Assembly (NCBI GenBank): GCA_001874255.1 | Contig: MPDC01000004.1 | Location: 113,418-177,417, forward strand | DNA length: 64,000 nucleotides | Reading direction: 5' to 3' | Source of the DNA: Alphaproteobacteria bacterium MedPE-SWcel | Lineage (GTDB): Bacteria; Pseudomonadota; Alphaproteobacteria; Rhodobacterales; Rhodobacteraceae | Shown here: positions 56,342 to 64,000 of the stretch, in pieces | Position numbering within the stretch: the stretch's first letter is position 1 | How the letters are laid out: the number at the start of each line of letters is the position of its first letter | Position numbers and translations under genes: made by a program | The notes under the pieces: model-generated | Told to the model about the DNA's origin: nothing | Seen by the model: only the letters and a program-made list of their open reading frames with translations | Databases searched by the model: none

Positions 56342-57505
56342 ATGCCTGTGATTACCAATATCGACGACCTCAAGCGCATATACGCCCGGCGCGTGCCGAA
56401 AATGTTCTACGATTACGCCGAAAGCGGATCCTGGACCGAGCAGACATTTCGTGAAAACACCACCGACTTTGACCAAATTCGCCTGCGTCAACGTGTGGCC
56501 GTCGACATGGCGGGACGCTCGACAGCGGCTCAGATGATCGGCCAGGATGTGGCGATGCCGGTAGCGCTGGCCCCCGTGGGGCTGACCGGCATGCAATGCG
56601 CCGACGGAGAGATCAAGGCCGCCCGTGCGGCCGAGGCGTTTGGCGTTCCATTCACCCTCTCCACCATGTCGATCAATTCGATCGAGGATGTCGCAGAGGC
56701 GACCACGAAACCCTTCTGGTTTCAGCTCTACACCATGAAGGATGAGGATTATACGCGCCGCCTGATCGCCCGGGCGAAAGCGGCCAATTGCTCGGCGCTG
56801 GTGATCACGCTTGATCTGCAGATCCTCGGCCAGCGACACAAGGATCTGAAAAACGGCCTCTCTGCGCCGCCAAAACTGACCCCCAAGACGATCGCCAACC
56901 TGATGACGAAATGGTCCTGGGGCATCGGAATGCTCGGTGCGAAGCGTCGCAATTTCGGCAATATCGTCGGCCATGTGGATGGCATTTCCGATACATCCTC
57001 GCTCGGCGCCTGGACGGCGGAACAATTCGACCCGACGCTGGACTGGGACAAGATCGCCAAGCTGAAAGACATGTGGGACGGCAAGGTAATCCTCAAAGGC
57101 ATTCTGGACGAGGACGACGCCAGAATGGCCGCCAAGGTCGGGGCCGATGCGATCACCGTGTCCAATCACGGCGGGCGACAGCTTGATGGGGCCCTGTCGT
57201 CGATCCGCATGCTGCCGCGCATCATGGAGGCGGTCGGCGATCAGGTCGAAGTGCATCTCGACAGTGGCATCCGCTCTGGCCAGGACGTGCTGAAGGCACT
57301 GGCCCTTGGCGCAACGGGCACCATGATCGGGCGGGCCTTTGTCTATGGTCTCGGTGCCATGGGCCAGCCCGGTGTCACCCGTGCGCTTGAGGTGATCCAC
57401 AGGGAGCTTGATATCTCCATGGCGCTCTGCGGTGAAAAATCAGTGGCAGGGCTGGGTCGCCACAATCTTCTGGTGCCAGAAGACTTCACCGGACGCTGGG
57501 CCTGA
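56342..57505 (+). CDS. lldD: FMN-dependent L-lactate dehydrogenase (alpha-hydroxy acid oxidase family)
   Basis: A 387-residue flavoenzyme. APVGLTGMQCADGE binds FMN, and the catalytic His lies in TVSNHGGRQLDGA. Lactate is oxidised to pyruvate at the membrane with electrons to quinone. ATG 56342 (MPVITNIDDLKRIYARR) follows GAGGAGCG. Other hydroxy acids such as glycolate or mandelate are less likely given the close match to LldD. Confidence 0.9.
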   Translation: MPVITNIDDLKRIYARRVPKMFYDYAESGSWTEQTFRENTTDFDQIRLRQRVAVDMAGRSTAAQMIGQDVAMPVALAPVGLTGMQCADGEIKAARAAEAFGVPFTLSTMSINSIEDVAEATTKPFWFQLYTMKDEDYTRRLIARAKAANCSALVITLDLQILGQRHKDLKNGLSAPPKLTPKTIANLMTKWSWGIGMLGAKRRNFGNIVGHVDGISDTSSLGAWTAEQFDPTLDWDKIAKLKDMWDGKVILKGILDEDDARMAAKVGADAITVSNHGGRQLDGALSSIRMLPRIMEAVGDQVEVHLDSGIRSGQDVLKALALGATGTMIGRAFVYGLGAMGQPGVTRALEVIHRELDISMALCGEKSVAGLGRHNLLVPEDFTGRWA

Positions 57506-57540
57506 TCCTTCAAACCGGCACTGCCCGGAGCTGAGACCGC

Positions 57541-58707
57541 TCAGGTCCAGGCTGTGTCGCTGCGGGCCAATCGGCGCAGGGCCGGCACCAATACAATGGT
57601 AATTCCCAGCAACAGGATCCCCATCATCGCCAGCGCCCACCGAAGCCCGAAGGCCTCGGCCATGAACCCGATGACGGGCGGGCCGATGAAAAAGCCGCAA
57701 TAGCCAATCATCACCATCCGTGAAATTGCCACCGCGCGCTGCCGCGCCGGGATTGTCTTGCCAACCCAGGCCAGCGCAGTTGGCCCGATGGTGGAGACCC
57801 CGATCCCGAGGACCGCAAAACCGGCGTAGGCCATCCACTGCACCGGGGCCAAAGCCGCCAGGATCAACCCGAAGGCGGCAAGCGCGGCTGCGATCTGCAT
57901 CAACCGCCCCTCGGCCACGCGGCGGACGACTTCCTGCCCGGACAATCGCCCGATCCCCATCGTCAGCCCAAGTATGGCAGGGCCCATCGCCCCTTCGGCA
58001 GCATTGGCCGCAAAAGATCGTTCAAGATAGAGCGCCGACCAATTCTCGGTCGCCTGCTCGGCGGTAAACGCGATGAGCACAATCAGCCCGGCCAGAACGA
58101 TAATCATAACAGGCAGCGCCATTGCCGCCGGTTCGTTGGCGTCTTCGGCAGGCTCGGACGGCGCAGGATCCCGCATGCCCAGCGTCATCAGCGCGGTGAC
58201 ACAGAGAATGCCCGCGAAACACCAGACTGGCGGCACGCCCGCCTCCCGGATCAACCCCGCCCCCAAGGCCCCCACCGCATAGGCCAGCGAAAACAGACCA
58301 TGGTTCAAGTTCATCAGCGACCGGCCACTGCGCGCTTCCAGCCCGCTGAGACGCGCGTTCATGATCACATCGAGGAGCCCCGCCGCCCCGGATGCAAGAA
58401 ACATTGCCCCTGCGAAAGCGGCCCAACTGGTGGCCAATCCCGGCAATAAAAAGCCCGCGGCCAGGGCCAGGGCACAGATCACCAGAGCGGCGCCTCCCAG
58501 CATCCGGTCCACACGCGGCGCCAACCACATGGCCCCCACGGCACCCGATGCACCGAACAGCAACGCCAAGCCGAATTCCGCGTCGCCCAGCCCTGCCTGG
58601 GCCTTCAATTGAGGCGCATAGGCCGCAAAGGCGCCGGTACAAATTCCCATGACGGCAAATGCGCGTCCATGCACCGCACTGGTGCGCATATCGGTAATGA
58701 TTTCCAT
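57541..58707 (-). CDS. Major facilitator superfamily transporter (YbjJ-like)
   Basis: About 388 residues with 12 hydrophobic segments in two bundles. The N-terminal HGRAFAVMGICTGAFAAYAP helix is followed by a basic loop LAPRVDRMLGG, the MFS motif A region. The substrate cannot be told. Starts at ATG 58707 (MEIITDMRTS) or 18 bases later; neither has a strong ribosome site. It converges with lldD. Confidence 0.8.
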   Translation of the reverse strand: MEIITDMRTSAVHGRAFAVMGICTGAFAAYAPQLKAQAGLGDAEFGLALLFGASGAVGAMWLAPRVDRMLGGAALVICALALAAGFLLPGLATSWAAFAGAMFLASGAAGLLDVIMNARLSGLEARSGRSLMNLNHGLFSLAYAVGALGAGLIREAGVPPVWCFAGILCVTALMTLGMRDPAPSEPAEDANEPAAMALPVMIIVLAGLIVLIAFTAEQATENWSALYLERSFAANAAEGAMGPAILGLTMGIGRLSGQEVVRRVAEGRLMQIAAALAAFGLILAALAPVQWMAYAGFAVLGIGVSTIGPTALAWVGKTIPARQRAVAISRMVMIGYCGFFIGPPVIGFMAEAFGLRWALAMMGILLLGITIVLVPALRRLARSDTAWT

Positions 58708-58814
58708 GGATGGAGAGCTTGCACAGTGCGCACAGTGCCACAATCTCGAAATTGTACCGCTACATCATTGCGCTGCCGCTGGCCGCAACCACAGGTCCGA
58801 TGTATTGCAGGAGC

Positions 58815-59447
58815 ATGCTTGTCTTCATGCCCCAGTCGCTGGCCTTTCTGGCGGTTCCCAAGACCGGGTCCACGGCCCTCCAGCTCGCGCTCAGCCCACA
58901 TGCGGATATCGTCTTCAAGAAGTCACAGAAACACATCTCGGCCCGCCGGTTTCATCGCCGTGTACGCCCCTTTGTCCGCGACACATTCGGCATCGAACTG
59001 GAGAGTTTCGCGCTTCTGAGAAATCCCGAGGACCATCTGCGCAGTTGGTATAAATACAGGCGGCGGCGCGAGATCCGGGACAAGCCGGAATTCGTGGGCG
59101 ACCGCAGTTTTGATGAGTTTGTCAACGCAGCCTTGGCGGAGGATCCACCACCATACGCCCGTATCGGCACGCAGTACTCCATGCTCAGCGGGCGCGGAGG
59201 GCGCATCCTGGTCGATCATCTCTTTGCCTATGAACAATGGGACCGCATGGAAGCCTTCCTGGCAGAGCGCTTTCAGCAGCGAATCAGCTGCTTGCCCCAG
59301 AATGTATCTCCCTTCGTCACCGCCGAACTGACCCCGCAGACCCGCGCCCGACTGCACGATGCCCGCCGCGCCGAGGTGGATCTTCATCGTCGGCTGATGG
59401 ATGCAGGCGGCAAATTGACGCCGCGCCGACGGCAGGGGCCGCTTTAG
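58815..59447 (+). CDS. Sulfotransferase-like P-loop protein
   Basis: A 210-residue protein with the PAPS 5'-phosphosulfate loop AVPKTGSTALQLAL near the start and a likely 3'-phosphate segment LRNPEDHLRSWYKYRR. It is short for the family. The acceptor is unknown; such genes are common in roseobacters and may modify surface glycans. ATG 58815 and ATG 58827 are both possible, as AGGAG is one base before the first and 13 before the second. Confidence 0.75.
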   Translation: MLVFMPQSLAFLAVPKTGSTALQLALSPHADIVFKKSQKHISARRFHRRVRPFVRDTFGIELESFALLRNPEDHLRSWYKYRRRREIRDKPEFVGDRSFDEFVNAALAEDPPPYARIGTQYSMLSGRGGRILVDHLFAYEQWDRMEAFLAERFQQRISCLPQNVSPFVTAELTPQTRARLHDARRAEVDLHRRLMDAGGKLTPRRRQGPL

Positions 59448-59540
59448 GGCTTCCCAAATCCGCCCATTCTGTCTATGAGGGCGGCTTCACGCGGGGTGAC
59501 AGCCTTGGAGGCACCCCCACTTTATATATGGAGAATTATA

Positions 59541-60173
59541 ATGGCGAATGAGATTCCTGATCTCGAGTGCCTGGAACGTGCGGGGACAGGCAAGGGCGCC
59601 GCTCGCGCTGCGCGCCGCGAAGGCATGGTTCCTGGTGTTGTATTTGGTGGCGACGTAGACCCGCTGTCCATCAATATCCCGTTCAACAAGCTGCTGAAGC
59701 TGCTGAAATCCGGCCGGTTCAAGTCGACCCTGTTCAACCTCAAGGTTGAAGGTCATGACGACGTCCGCGTGATCTGCCGCGACGTCCAGCGCGATGTTGT
59801 AAAAGACCTGCCGACTCACTTTGACCTGATGCGCCTGCGCCGCACCTCGAAGATCAACCTCTTCATCCCGGTTGAGTTCCTCAACGAGGAAGAGTGCGTT
59901 GGCCTGAAGCGTGGCGGTGTTCTGACCGCTGTACGTCCCGAAGTCGAGCTGATCGTGACCGCTGGTGACATCCCCGAAAAGCTGACTGTCGACCTGACAG
60001 GCAAAGCCATCGGCGACGTGATCCACATCTCCGACATCACCCTGCCGGAAGGCTCCAAGCCGACCATCGACCGTGATTTCGTGATTGCCAACATCTCCGC
60101 ACCGTCCGGCCTCAAGGCCTCCGACGATGAAGAAGGCGATGCCGAAGGCGAAGACGCCGCAGCAGAAGAATAA
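59541..60173 (+). CDS. rplY: 50S ribosomal protein L25/general stress protein Ctc
   Basis: A 210-residue L25 of the long Ctc type. The N-terminal L25 domain binds 5S rRNA ([20 protein letters not shown]), and the C-terminal TL5 domain ends with an acidic tail ([16 protein letters not shown]). GGAGA precedes ATG 59541. A rho-independent terminator follows. Confidence 0.95.
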   Translation: MANEIPDLECLERAGTGKGAARAARREGMVPGVVFGGDVDPLSINIPFNKLLKLLKSGRFKSTLFNLKVEGHDDVRVICRDVQRDVVKDLPTHFDLMRLRRTSKINLFIPVEFLNEEECVGLKRGGVLTAVRPEVELIVTAGDIPEKLTVDLTGKAIGDVIHISDITLPEGSKPTIDRDFVIANISAPSGLKASDDEEGDAEGEDAAAEE

Positions 60174-60205
60174 GATCTCCCCCTCAGGGGCTTGAGATCA
60201 TGGAA

Positions 60206-60231
60206 ACGGGCTCCTGCGGGGGCCCGTTTTT
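60206..60231 (+). terminator. Rho-independent terminator after rplY
   Basis: ACGGGC pairs with GCCCGT and is followed by TTTTT. It is 33 bases after the rplY stop. Confidence 0.8.
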
Positions 60232-60376
60232 GCTGTTGCGCCGTGTTTTCATGGATCACCCTGTTGTCCGATTGGCCGGGGCCCCATGCGACAGTCCTTT
60301 CGGCCCTTTCGGCTCGTGACCTGGGCTGGACCGGGTTGGTCTGGAGTGGACTGGGTCAGCTCCGGGTTCGGGGACA

Positions 60377-60853
60377 TCACGCGCCGGAGTAGCCCTCCAG
60401 CGTACCGCCCCGGATCAGATGGTCGAGCAACTGCTCGCGCGCGTAGCGGTCGCGTTGCTTCAGGGCACGCACCTCCGCCGTGGTCAGTTCGCGCCGTTCG
60501 AAGCCTTGCCGGGACAGGCAGCGGTCCACGGCATTCACCTCGCCGTTGGCCTGAATGTTTTCCTGATTGGCTGCAATGAGCAGCGGGCCGAGCACAACGC
60601 CGCCCCAAATGACCGATCCGATGTAATTGGCGGTCAACGCGGCCCGCCCGCCGCGCGGCCCCTCGCCCGCACAGGTCTGCAGCGCTGCACGTGCATCCGC
60701 AAGGGACCGTCCCGGCTGCTGTGGAACCGATGGCCCGGGCGGTGGCGCACAACCGGCCGCCCCCAGCAAGGCACAGATCAGTGCCAGCTTTGCCGCCCTC
60801 TGAACCCGGGCATCGGGTTGCGACCTGCGTGCCGCTCCTGCAGGGAATGTCAC
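60377..60853 (-). CDS. Small lipoprotein of unknown function
   Basis: A 158-residue protein with a basic N-terminus, a hydrophobic core and lipobox LLGAAGC (Cys35). The mature part has a Pro-rich start and a helix pair with two further Cys (LQTCAGEG, DRCLSRQG). The likely start is GTG 60853, with AAAGGAA ten bases upstream; an upstream open frame is not supported. No family recognised. Confidence 0.72.
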   Translation of the reverse strand: MTFPAGAARRSQPDARVQRAAKLALICALLGAAGCAPPPGPSVPQQPGRSLADARAALQTCAGEGPRGGRAALTANYIGSVIWGGVVLGPLLIAANQENIQANGEVNAVDRCLSRQGFERRELTTAEVRALKQRDRYAREQLLDHLIRGGTLEGYSGA

Positions 60854-61052
60854 GTTCAAATTCCTTTCACTTGAAATCGCTGCCACGGGTGAAAACGCCC
60901 CCGGGCAAAGCTCTCGTGCCGCGCAGGTGACGCGACAGGCCTGACTTTGTGTGCCCTCTCCTCCGCGAACCGTCAAGCCAGTCAGCCGCGCTCTGGATTT
61001 CCACATGGAAAACGGGCATCACTCCGGCCAACACCAACCAGGAGAGCGGATC

Positions 61053-61805
61053 ATGAAACTCCTCGTCGGCCTCGGGAACCCGGGTGCGAAATATGCAGGC
61101 AACCGCCACAATATCGGCTTTATGGCGCTGGACCAGATCGCCTCTGATCACGGGTTCTCGCCCTGGAAGTCCAAGTTTCAGGCCCAGATGAGTGACGGCA
61201 CCACTGGCGGGGAAAAGCTGATCCTGCTCAAGCCGCAGACCTTCATGAACAACTCTGGCCAGTCGGTGGGAGAGGCCCTGCGGTTTTTCAAACTGACCCC
61301 ATCAGATGTGGTGGTCTTTCATGACGAGCTGGATCTCGCGCCGGGAAAATGCCGCGTCAAGCAGGGCGGTGGACATGCGGGGCACAATGGCCTGCGCTCA
61401 ATTCACGCCCATATCGGGGCCGACTACATGCGTGTTCGTCTCGGCATCGGGCATCCTGGCCACAAGGATGCAGTCGCGGGATATGTTCTGCATGACTTTC
61501 CAAAGGCGGATCGGGACGGCTGGCTCGATGATGTCTTGCGCGGCATTTCGGATGGAGTGCCCTGTCTGGCGCAAGGCGACAGCGGCAAGTTCATGAATGC
61601 CGTGGCCTTGCGGGTTGCCCCGGCTCGCAGCTCCACCGGGACAGAGGGCCCCTCCGGCAAGAAAACACAACGATCCGATGCGGGGGCAGAGACAGGCCCG
61701 GCCAAGAGCGCACAGGCGCGCGCCCCCGCCACCAAACCTGCAGCCCCCCCAGACACCGGCGATACGCGCAACCCCATGCAAAAACTCCTCGACCGGTTCA
61801 AATAG
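61053..61805 (+). CDS. pth: Peptidyl-tRNA hydrolase
   Basis: A 250-residue Pth with the catalytic His in GNRHNIGFMALD and the substrate-channel PQTFMNNSGQSV and GGGHAGHNGLRS segments. It frees peptide from stalled peptidyl-tRNA. The enzyme fold ends near residue 190; a further 60-residue Ala/Pro/Lys-rich tail (KSAQARAPATKPAAPP) is not part of it. AGGAGAG precedes ATG 61053. It follows rplY at a distance, as is common in alphaproteobacteria. Confidence 0.95.
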   Translation: MKLLVGLGNPGAKYAGNRHNIGFMALDQIASDHGFSPWKSKFQAQMSDGTTGGEKLILLKPQTFMNNSGQSVGEALRFFKLTPSDVVVFHDELDLAPGKCRVKQGGGHAGHNGLRSIHAHIGADYMRVRLGIGHPGHKDAVAGYVLHDFPKADRDGWLDDVLRGISDGVPCLAQGDSGKFMNAVALRVAPARSSTGTEGPSGKKTQRSDAGAETGPAKSAQARAPATKPAAPPDTGDTRNPMQKLLDRFK

Positions 61806-61898
61806 CACCACTCCGGCCTCCCGGTGACGCGCCCATGACCTTCCCTTTCTCGACGTCCCGGCACGGGCGCGATCAGAAATCTTCCGGACGGTTTCCTT

Positions 61899-61942
61899 TC
61901 TCGGGACACAGGCCTTAAACTCTCGGGACACAGGCCTTAAAC
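61899..61942. repeat. Perfect two-copy 22-bp tandem repeat after pth
   Basis: The 22-bp unit with core CTCGGGACACAGGCCTTAAA occurs identically at 61899 and 61921, between pth and the DUF2237 gene. Confidence 0.93.
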
Positions 61943-62008
61943 GCTCTAACATTAGATACGCATGCAGGCTCCTGCGCGCGTCCAGCAGACAACCGGAGTG
62001 CCCCACCT

Positions 62009-62389
62009 ATGGACAAGGACCACGCAGTGAACGTTCTGGGCGGCCCTCTGCAGGCTTGCTCGGTCTCCCCCGTTACCGGGTTCTTTCGCGACGGCCACTG
62101 CAATACCTGTGCCCAGGATCACGGCAGCCACACGGTGTGCGCTTTGATGACGGCAGAATTCCTCGCCTATTCGAAATACGTCGGAAACGATCTCTCGACA
62201 CCTCTGCCAGCCTTTCATTTCAGGGGGCTGAAGCCGGGGGATCGCTGGTGCCTCTGCGCGGCGCGGTTTCTCCAGGCCGCCGACGAAGGTTGTGGCCCCG
62301 CCGTTGATCTCGAAGCCACCCATCGCAAAGCGCTGGAAATCGTGCCTCTGAGCGTTCTGAAGGCGCATGCGGTGGACAGTCTCTCATGA
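62009..62389 (+). CDS. DUF2237 family protein
   Basis: A 126-residue cytoplasmic protein with conserved NVLGGPLQACS, SPVTGFFRDGHCNTC and DRWCLCAARFLQA segments. Several Cys (four in the first half, two in the second) could bind a metal. Function is unknown. GGAG precedes ATG 62009. It converges with trpB across a shared terminator. Confidence 0.85.
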   Translation: MDKDHAVNVLGGPLQACSVSPVTGFFRDGHCNTCAQDHGSHTVCALMTAEFLAYSKYVGNDLSTPLPAFHFRGLKPGDRWCLCAARFLQAADEGCGPAVDLEATHRKALEIVPLSVLKAHAVDSLS

Positions 62390-62484
62390 TGTGGCAGTGA
62401 CAGTTTGGCTTGCGGCAGATCTGCCCCCGCCCGGACATCGCCTTCGCCCCCTCTGCGGGGGCATCACCGGCCCCGCTCCCCAAA

Positions 62485-62519
62485 GACAAAAGGCGCAGCA
62501 AAATGCCGCGCCTTTTGTC
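62485..62519. terminator. Bidirectional terminator between DUF2237 and trpB
   Basis: GACAAAAGGCGC pairs perfectly with GCGCCTTTTGTC over 12 bases around an 11-base loop. The A/T end of the stem gives a T-rich tail in both directions. Confidence 0.85.
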
Positions 62520-62589
62520 ATTCTGTATCGCCAGCCATGCCGCTGCCTCAGGACACGGGCCTGGTGGAGACTTGCGGATGGGCGAGGGC

Positions 62590-63849
62590 TCAATCGTCCA
62601 GATCGCGCCCTTCCTCGGTGTCTGACATGTCGAAGCCAAGGTGGCGCGCGACGGTAAAGATGTCCTTGTCGCCGCGACCACACATGTTCATCACGATGAT
62701 ATGGTCGCGCGGCAGCTCCGGGGCAATCTTCATCACATGGGCCAGCGCGTGGCTGGGCTCCAACGCCGGAATGATCCCCTCCAACGCACAGGACAGCTGG
62801 AAGGCCTCCAGGGCCTCCTTGTCCGTAATCGAGACGTATTGCGCCCGGCCTGTCTCGTGCAGCCAGGCATGTTCCGGCCCGATCCCCGGATAATCCAGCC
62901 CCGCAGAGATCGAGAACCCCTCAAGGATCTGGCCGTCGTCATCCTGCAACAGGTAGGTGCGGTTGCCGTGCAGCACCCCCGGTCGCCCGCCGGTCAGAGA
63001 GGCGCAGTGCTCCATTTTCTCGTCGACGCCCTTGCCACCGGCTTCGACACCGATGATGTTCACGGTCTTGTCGTCCAGAAACGGATGAAACAGCCCCATC
63101 GCATTGGAGCCGCCGCCGATAGCCGCAATGAGCGTATCCGGCAGGCGCCCTTCGCCTTCCTGCTCGGCCAGCTGCCACCGTACCTCTTTCCCGATCACCG
63201 ACTGGAAATCACGCACCATCGCAGGATAGGGATGGGGCCCGGCGACGGTGCCAATGCAGTAGAAGGTATCGCGCACATTGGTGACCCAGTCGCGCAGCGC
63301 ATCGTTCATCGCATCCTTCAGCGTGCCGCGACCAGAGGTCACCGGGATCACTTCCGCCCCCAAAAGACGCATGCGGAACACATTCGGAGCCTGACGGCGC
63401 ACATCATGCGCGCCCATGTAAACCACGCATTTCAGCCCGAACTTGGCACAGACGGTCGCGGTTGCCACACCATGCTGGCCTGCACCGGTTTCCGCGATGA
63501 TCCGTGTCTTGCCCATGCGCCGTGCCAGCAGGATCTGGCCCAACACATTGTTCACTTTGTGCGCGCCTGTGTGGTTCAGTTCATCGCGTTTCATATAGAC
63601 CTTGGCACCGCCAAGGTGGTCGGTCAGCCGCTCTGCGAAATACAACGGGCTGGGACGGCCAACATAGTGTTTCCACAAATCGTCCATTTCCGCCCAGAAG
63701 CCGGGGTCGACCTTGGCCCTTTCGTATTCCTCTTCCAGAGACAGGATCAGCGGCATAAGCGTCTCGCTGACAAAACGTCCGCCAAAAATGCCGAACCGGC
63801 CTTGTTCGTCGGGACCATTCATGAAGCTGTTAATGAGATCATCGGCCAT
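62590..63849 (-). CDS. trpB: Tryptophan synthase beta chain
   Basis: A 419-residue PLP enzyme. HTGAHKVNN holds the PLP lysine, [11 protein letters not shown] the adjacent loop, and GGGSNAMG the phosphate site. It joins indole to serine. ATG 63849 is preceded on the minus strand by GGAGAG. The other genes of the pathway would lie beyond the window end; trpA is 8 kb away. Confidence 0.97.
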   Translation of the reverse strand: MADDLINSFMNGPDEQGRFGIFGGRFVSETLMPLILSLEEEYERAKVDPGFWAEMDDLWKHYVGRPSPLYFAERLTDHLGGAKVYMKRDELNHTGAHKVNNVLGQILLARRMGKTRIIAETGAGQHGVATATVCAKFGLKCVVYMGAHDVRRQAPNVFRMRLLGAEVIPVTSGRGTLKDAMNDALRDWVTNVRDTFYCIGTVAGPHPYPAMVRDFQSVIGKEVRWQLAEQEGEGRLPDTLIAAIGGGSNAMGLFHPFLDDKTVNIIGVEAGGKGVDEKMEHCASLTGGRPGVLHGNRTYLLQDDDGQILEGFSISAGLDYPGIGPEHAWLHETGRAQYVSITDKEALEAFQLSCALEGIIPALEPSHALAHVMKIAPELPRDHIIVMNMCGRGDKDIFTVARHLGFDMSDTEEGRDLDD

Positions 63850-63899
63850 AAGTCTCTCCGTCTTGCATATCAGCCGGTTCTAATTCGCATTTAGGTCAA

Positions 63900-63915
63900 G
63901 AGAAACAGGTTTCTC
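63900..63915. promoter_or_regulatory. Palindrome in the trpB upstream region
   Basis: GAGAAAC-AG-GTTTCTC is a perfect inverted repeat 51 bases upstream of trpB. A third GAGAAAC occurs at 63938. It may be an operator. Confidence 0.35.
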
Positions 63916-63973
63916 GGTAATTTCCCTTCGCAACACAGAGAAACACCCATTGACCGGCGCCCCGCGAGGTTTT

Positions 63974-63998
63974 TCGCCTCGGGCAACGCCCGAGGCGA
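63974..63998. other. Strong hairpin at the window edge
   Basis: TCGCCTCGGGC pairs perfectly with GCCCGAGGCGA around AAC. It lies upstream of trpB and may end the transcript of the neighbouring gene outside the window, but no T-run follows on the minus strand. Confidence 0.4.
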
Positions 63999-64000
63999 CC

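Noticed and set aside
60300..60365. GG-rich stretch as another tandem array
   Set aside because: The period is irregular and copies are too diverged to claim a repeat.

Overview
The window reads as chromosomal DNA of a GC-rich alphaproteobacterium, most likely a marine Rhodobacteraceae (Roseobacter-type) species. This rests on the gene repertoire (glycerol-type GlpVSTPQU importer, TRAP-TAXI transporter, RTX/Hint protein, DUF2474-type bd-oxidase small subunit, FnrL-like TTGA-N6-TCAA boxes) and on the style of the proteins. It was read by eye only. I found no rRNA, tRNA, CRISPR array, insertion sequence, integrase or prophage gene.

Layout. Positions 1-6108 (minus strand): an N-type rotary ATPase operon in the order atpD-C-Q-R-B-E-F-A-G, with atpG cut by the window edge. 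6180-12142: a divergent fermentation and storage module with a PHA synthase, an enoyl-ACP-reductase-like SDR, a MaoC-phosphotransacylase fusion, acetate kinase and a phasin-like protein. Four FNR-type palindromes sit before atpD, phaC and the phasin gene, so these units look co-regulated by a low-oxygen or NO sensor. 12231-17425: a LysR regulator divergent from a polar amino acid ABC importer plus a D-alanine-aminotransferase-like enzyme. 17559-18851: a PQQ-type sugar dehydrogenase. 19242-27527: a tartrate/glycerate locus (LysR, TAXI binding protein, fused TRAP permease, tartrate dehydrogenase, glycerate 2-kinase, pyruvate kinase), laid out like Agrobacterium ttuABCDE but with a TRAP system as the transporter. 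27780-33734: an AraC regulator, a degenerate DgoK-like protein, a DinB-like protein, a secreted-looking Asp/His-rich protein and an RlmL-like methyltransferase. 34007-40091: the glycerol-type ABC operon. 40309-46501: a BlaI/M56-protease pair, GntR regulator, fructokinase and cyanide-insensitive-type bd oxidase with its tiny third subunit. 46785-50099: a large RTX-Hint protein. 50590-63849: housekeeping genes (nucleoside hydrolase, ychF, PagL-like, trpA, hybrid kinase, lldD, MFS, sulfotransferase-like, rplY, lipoprotein, pth, DUF2237, trpB).

Three patterns stand out. (1) The GlpS/GlpT ATPase pair carries its non-canonical motifs (a Ser in the GlpS H-loop and an LSPDN signature in GlpT) so that both fall in the same composite ATP site, which predicts an asymmetric importer with one degenerate site. 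(2) At least nine short tandem arrays (unit length 12-32 bp, 2-7 copies, each with an unrelated unit) lie between genes, with one more inside atpR. (3) Proton/sodium pumping, acetyl-phosphate metabolism and PHA granule genes share FNR-like boxes. All family assignments come from motif reading and memory of the families, not from database searches.
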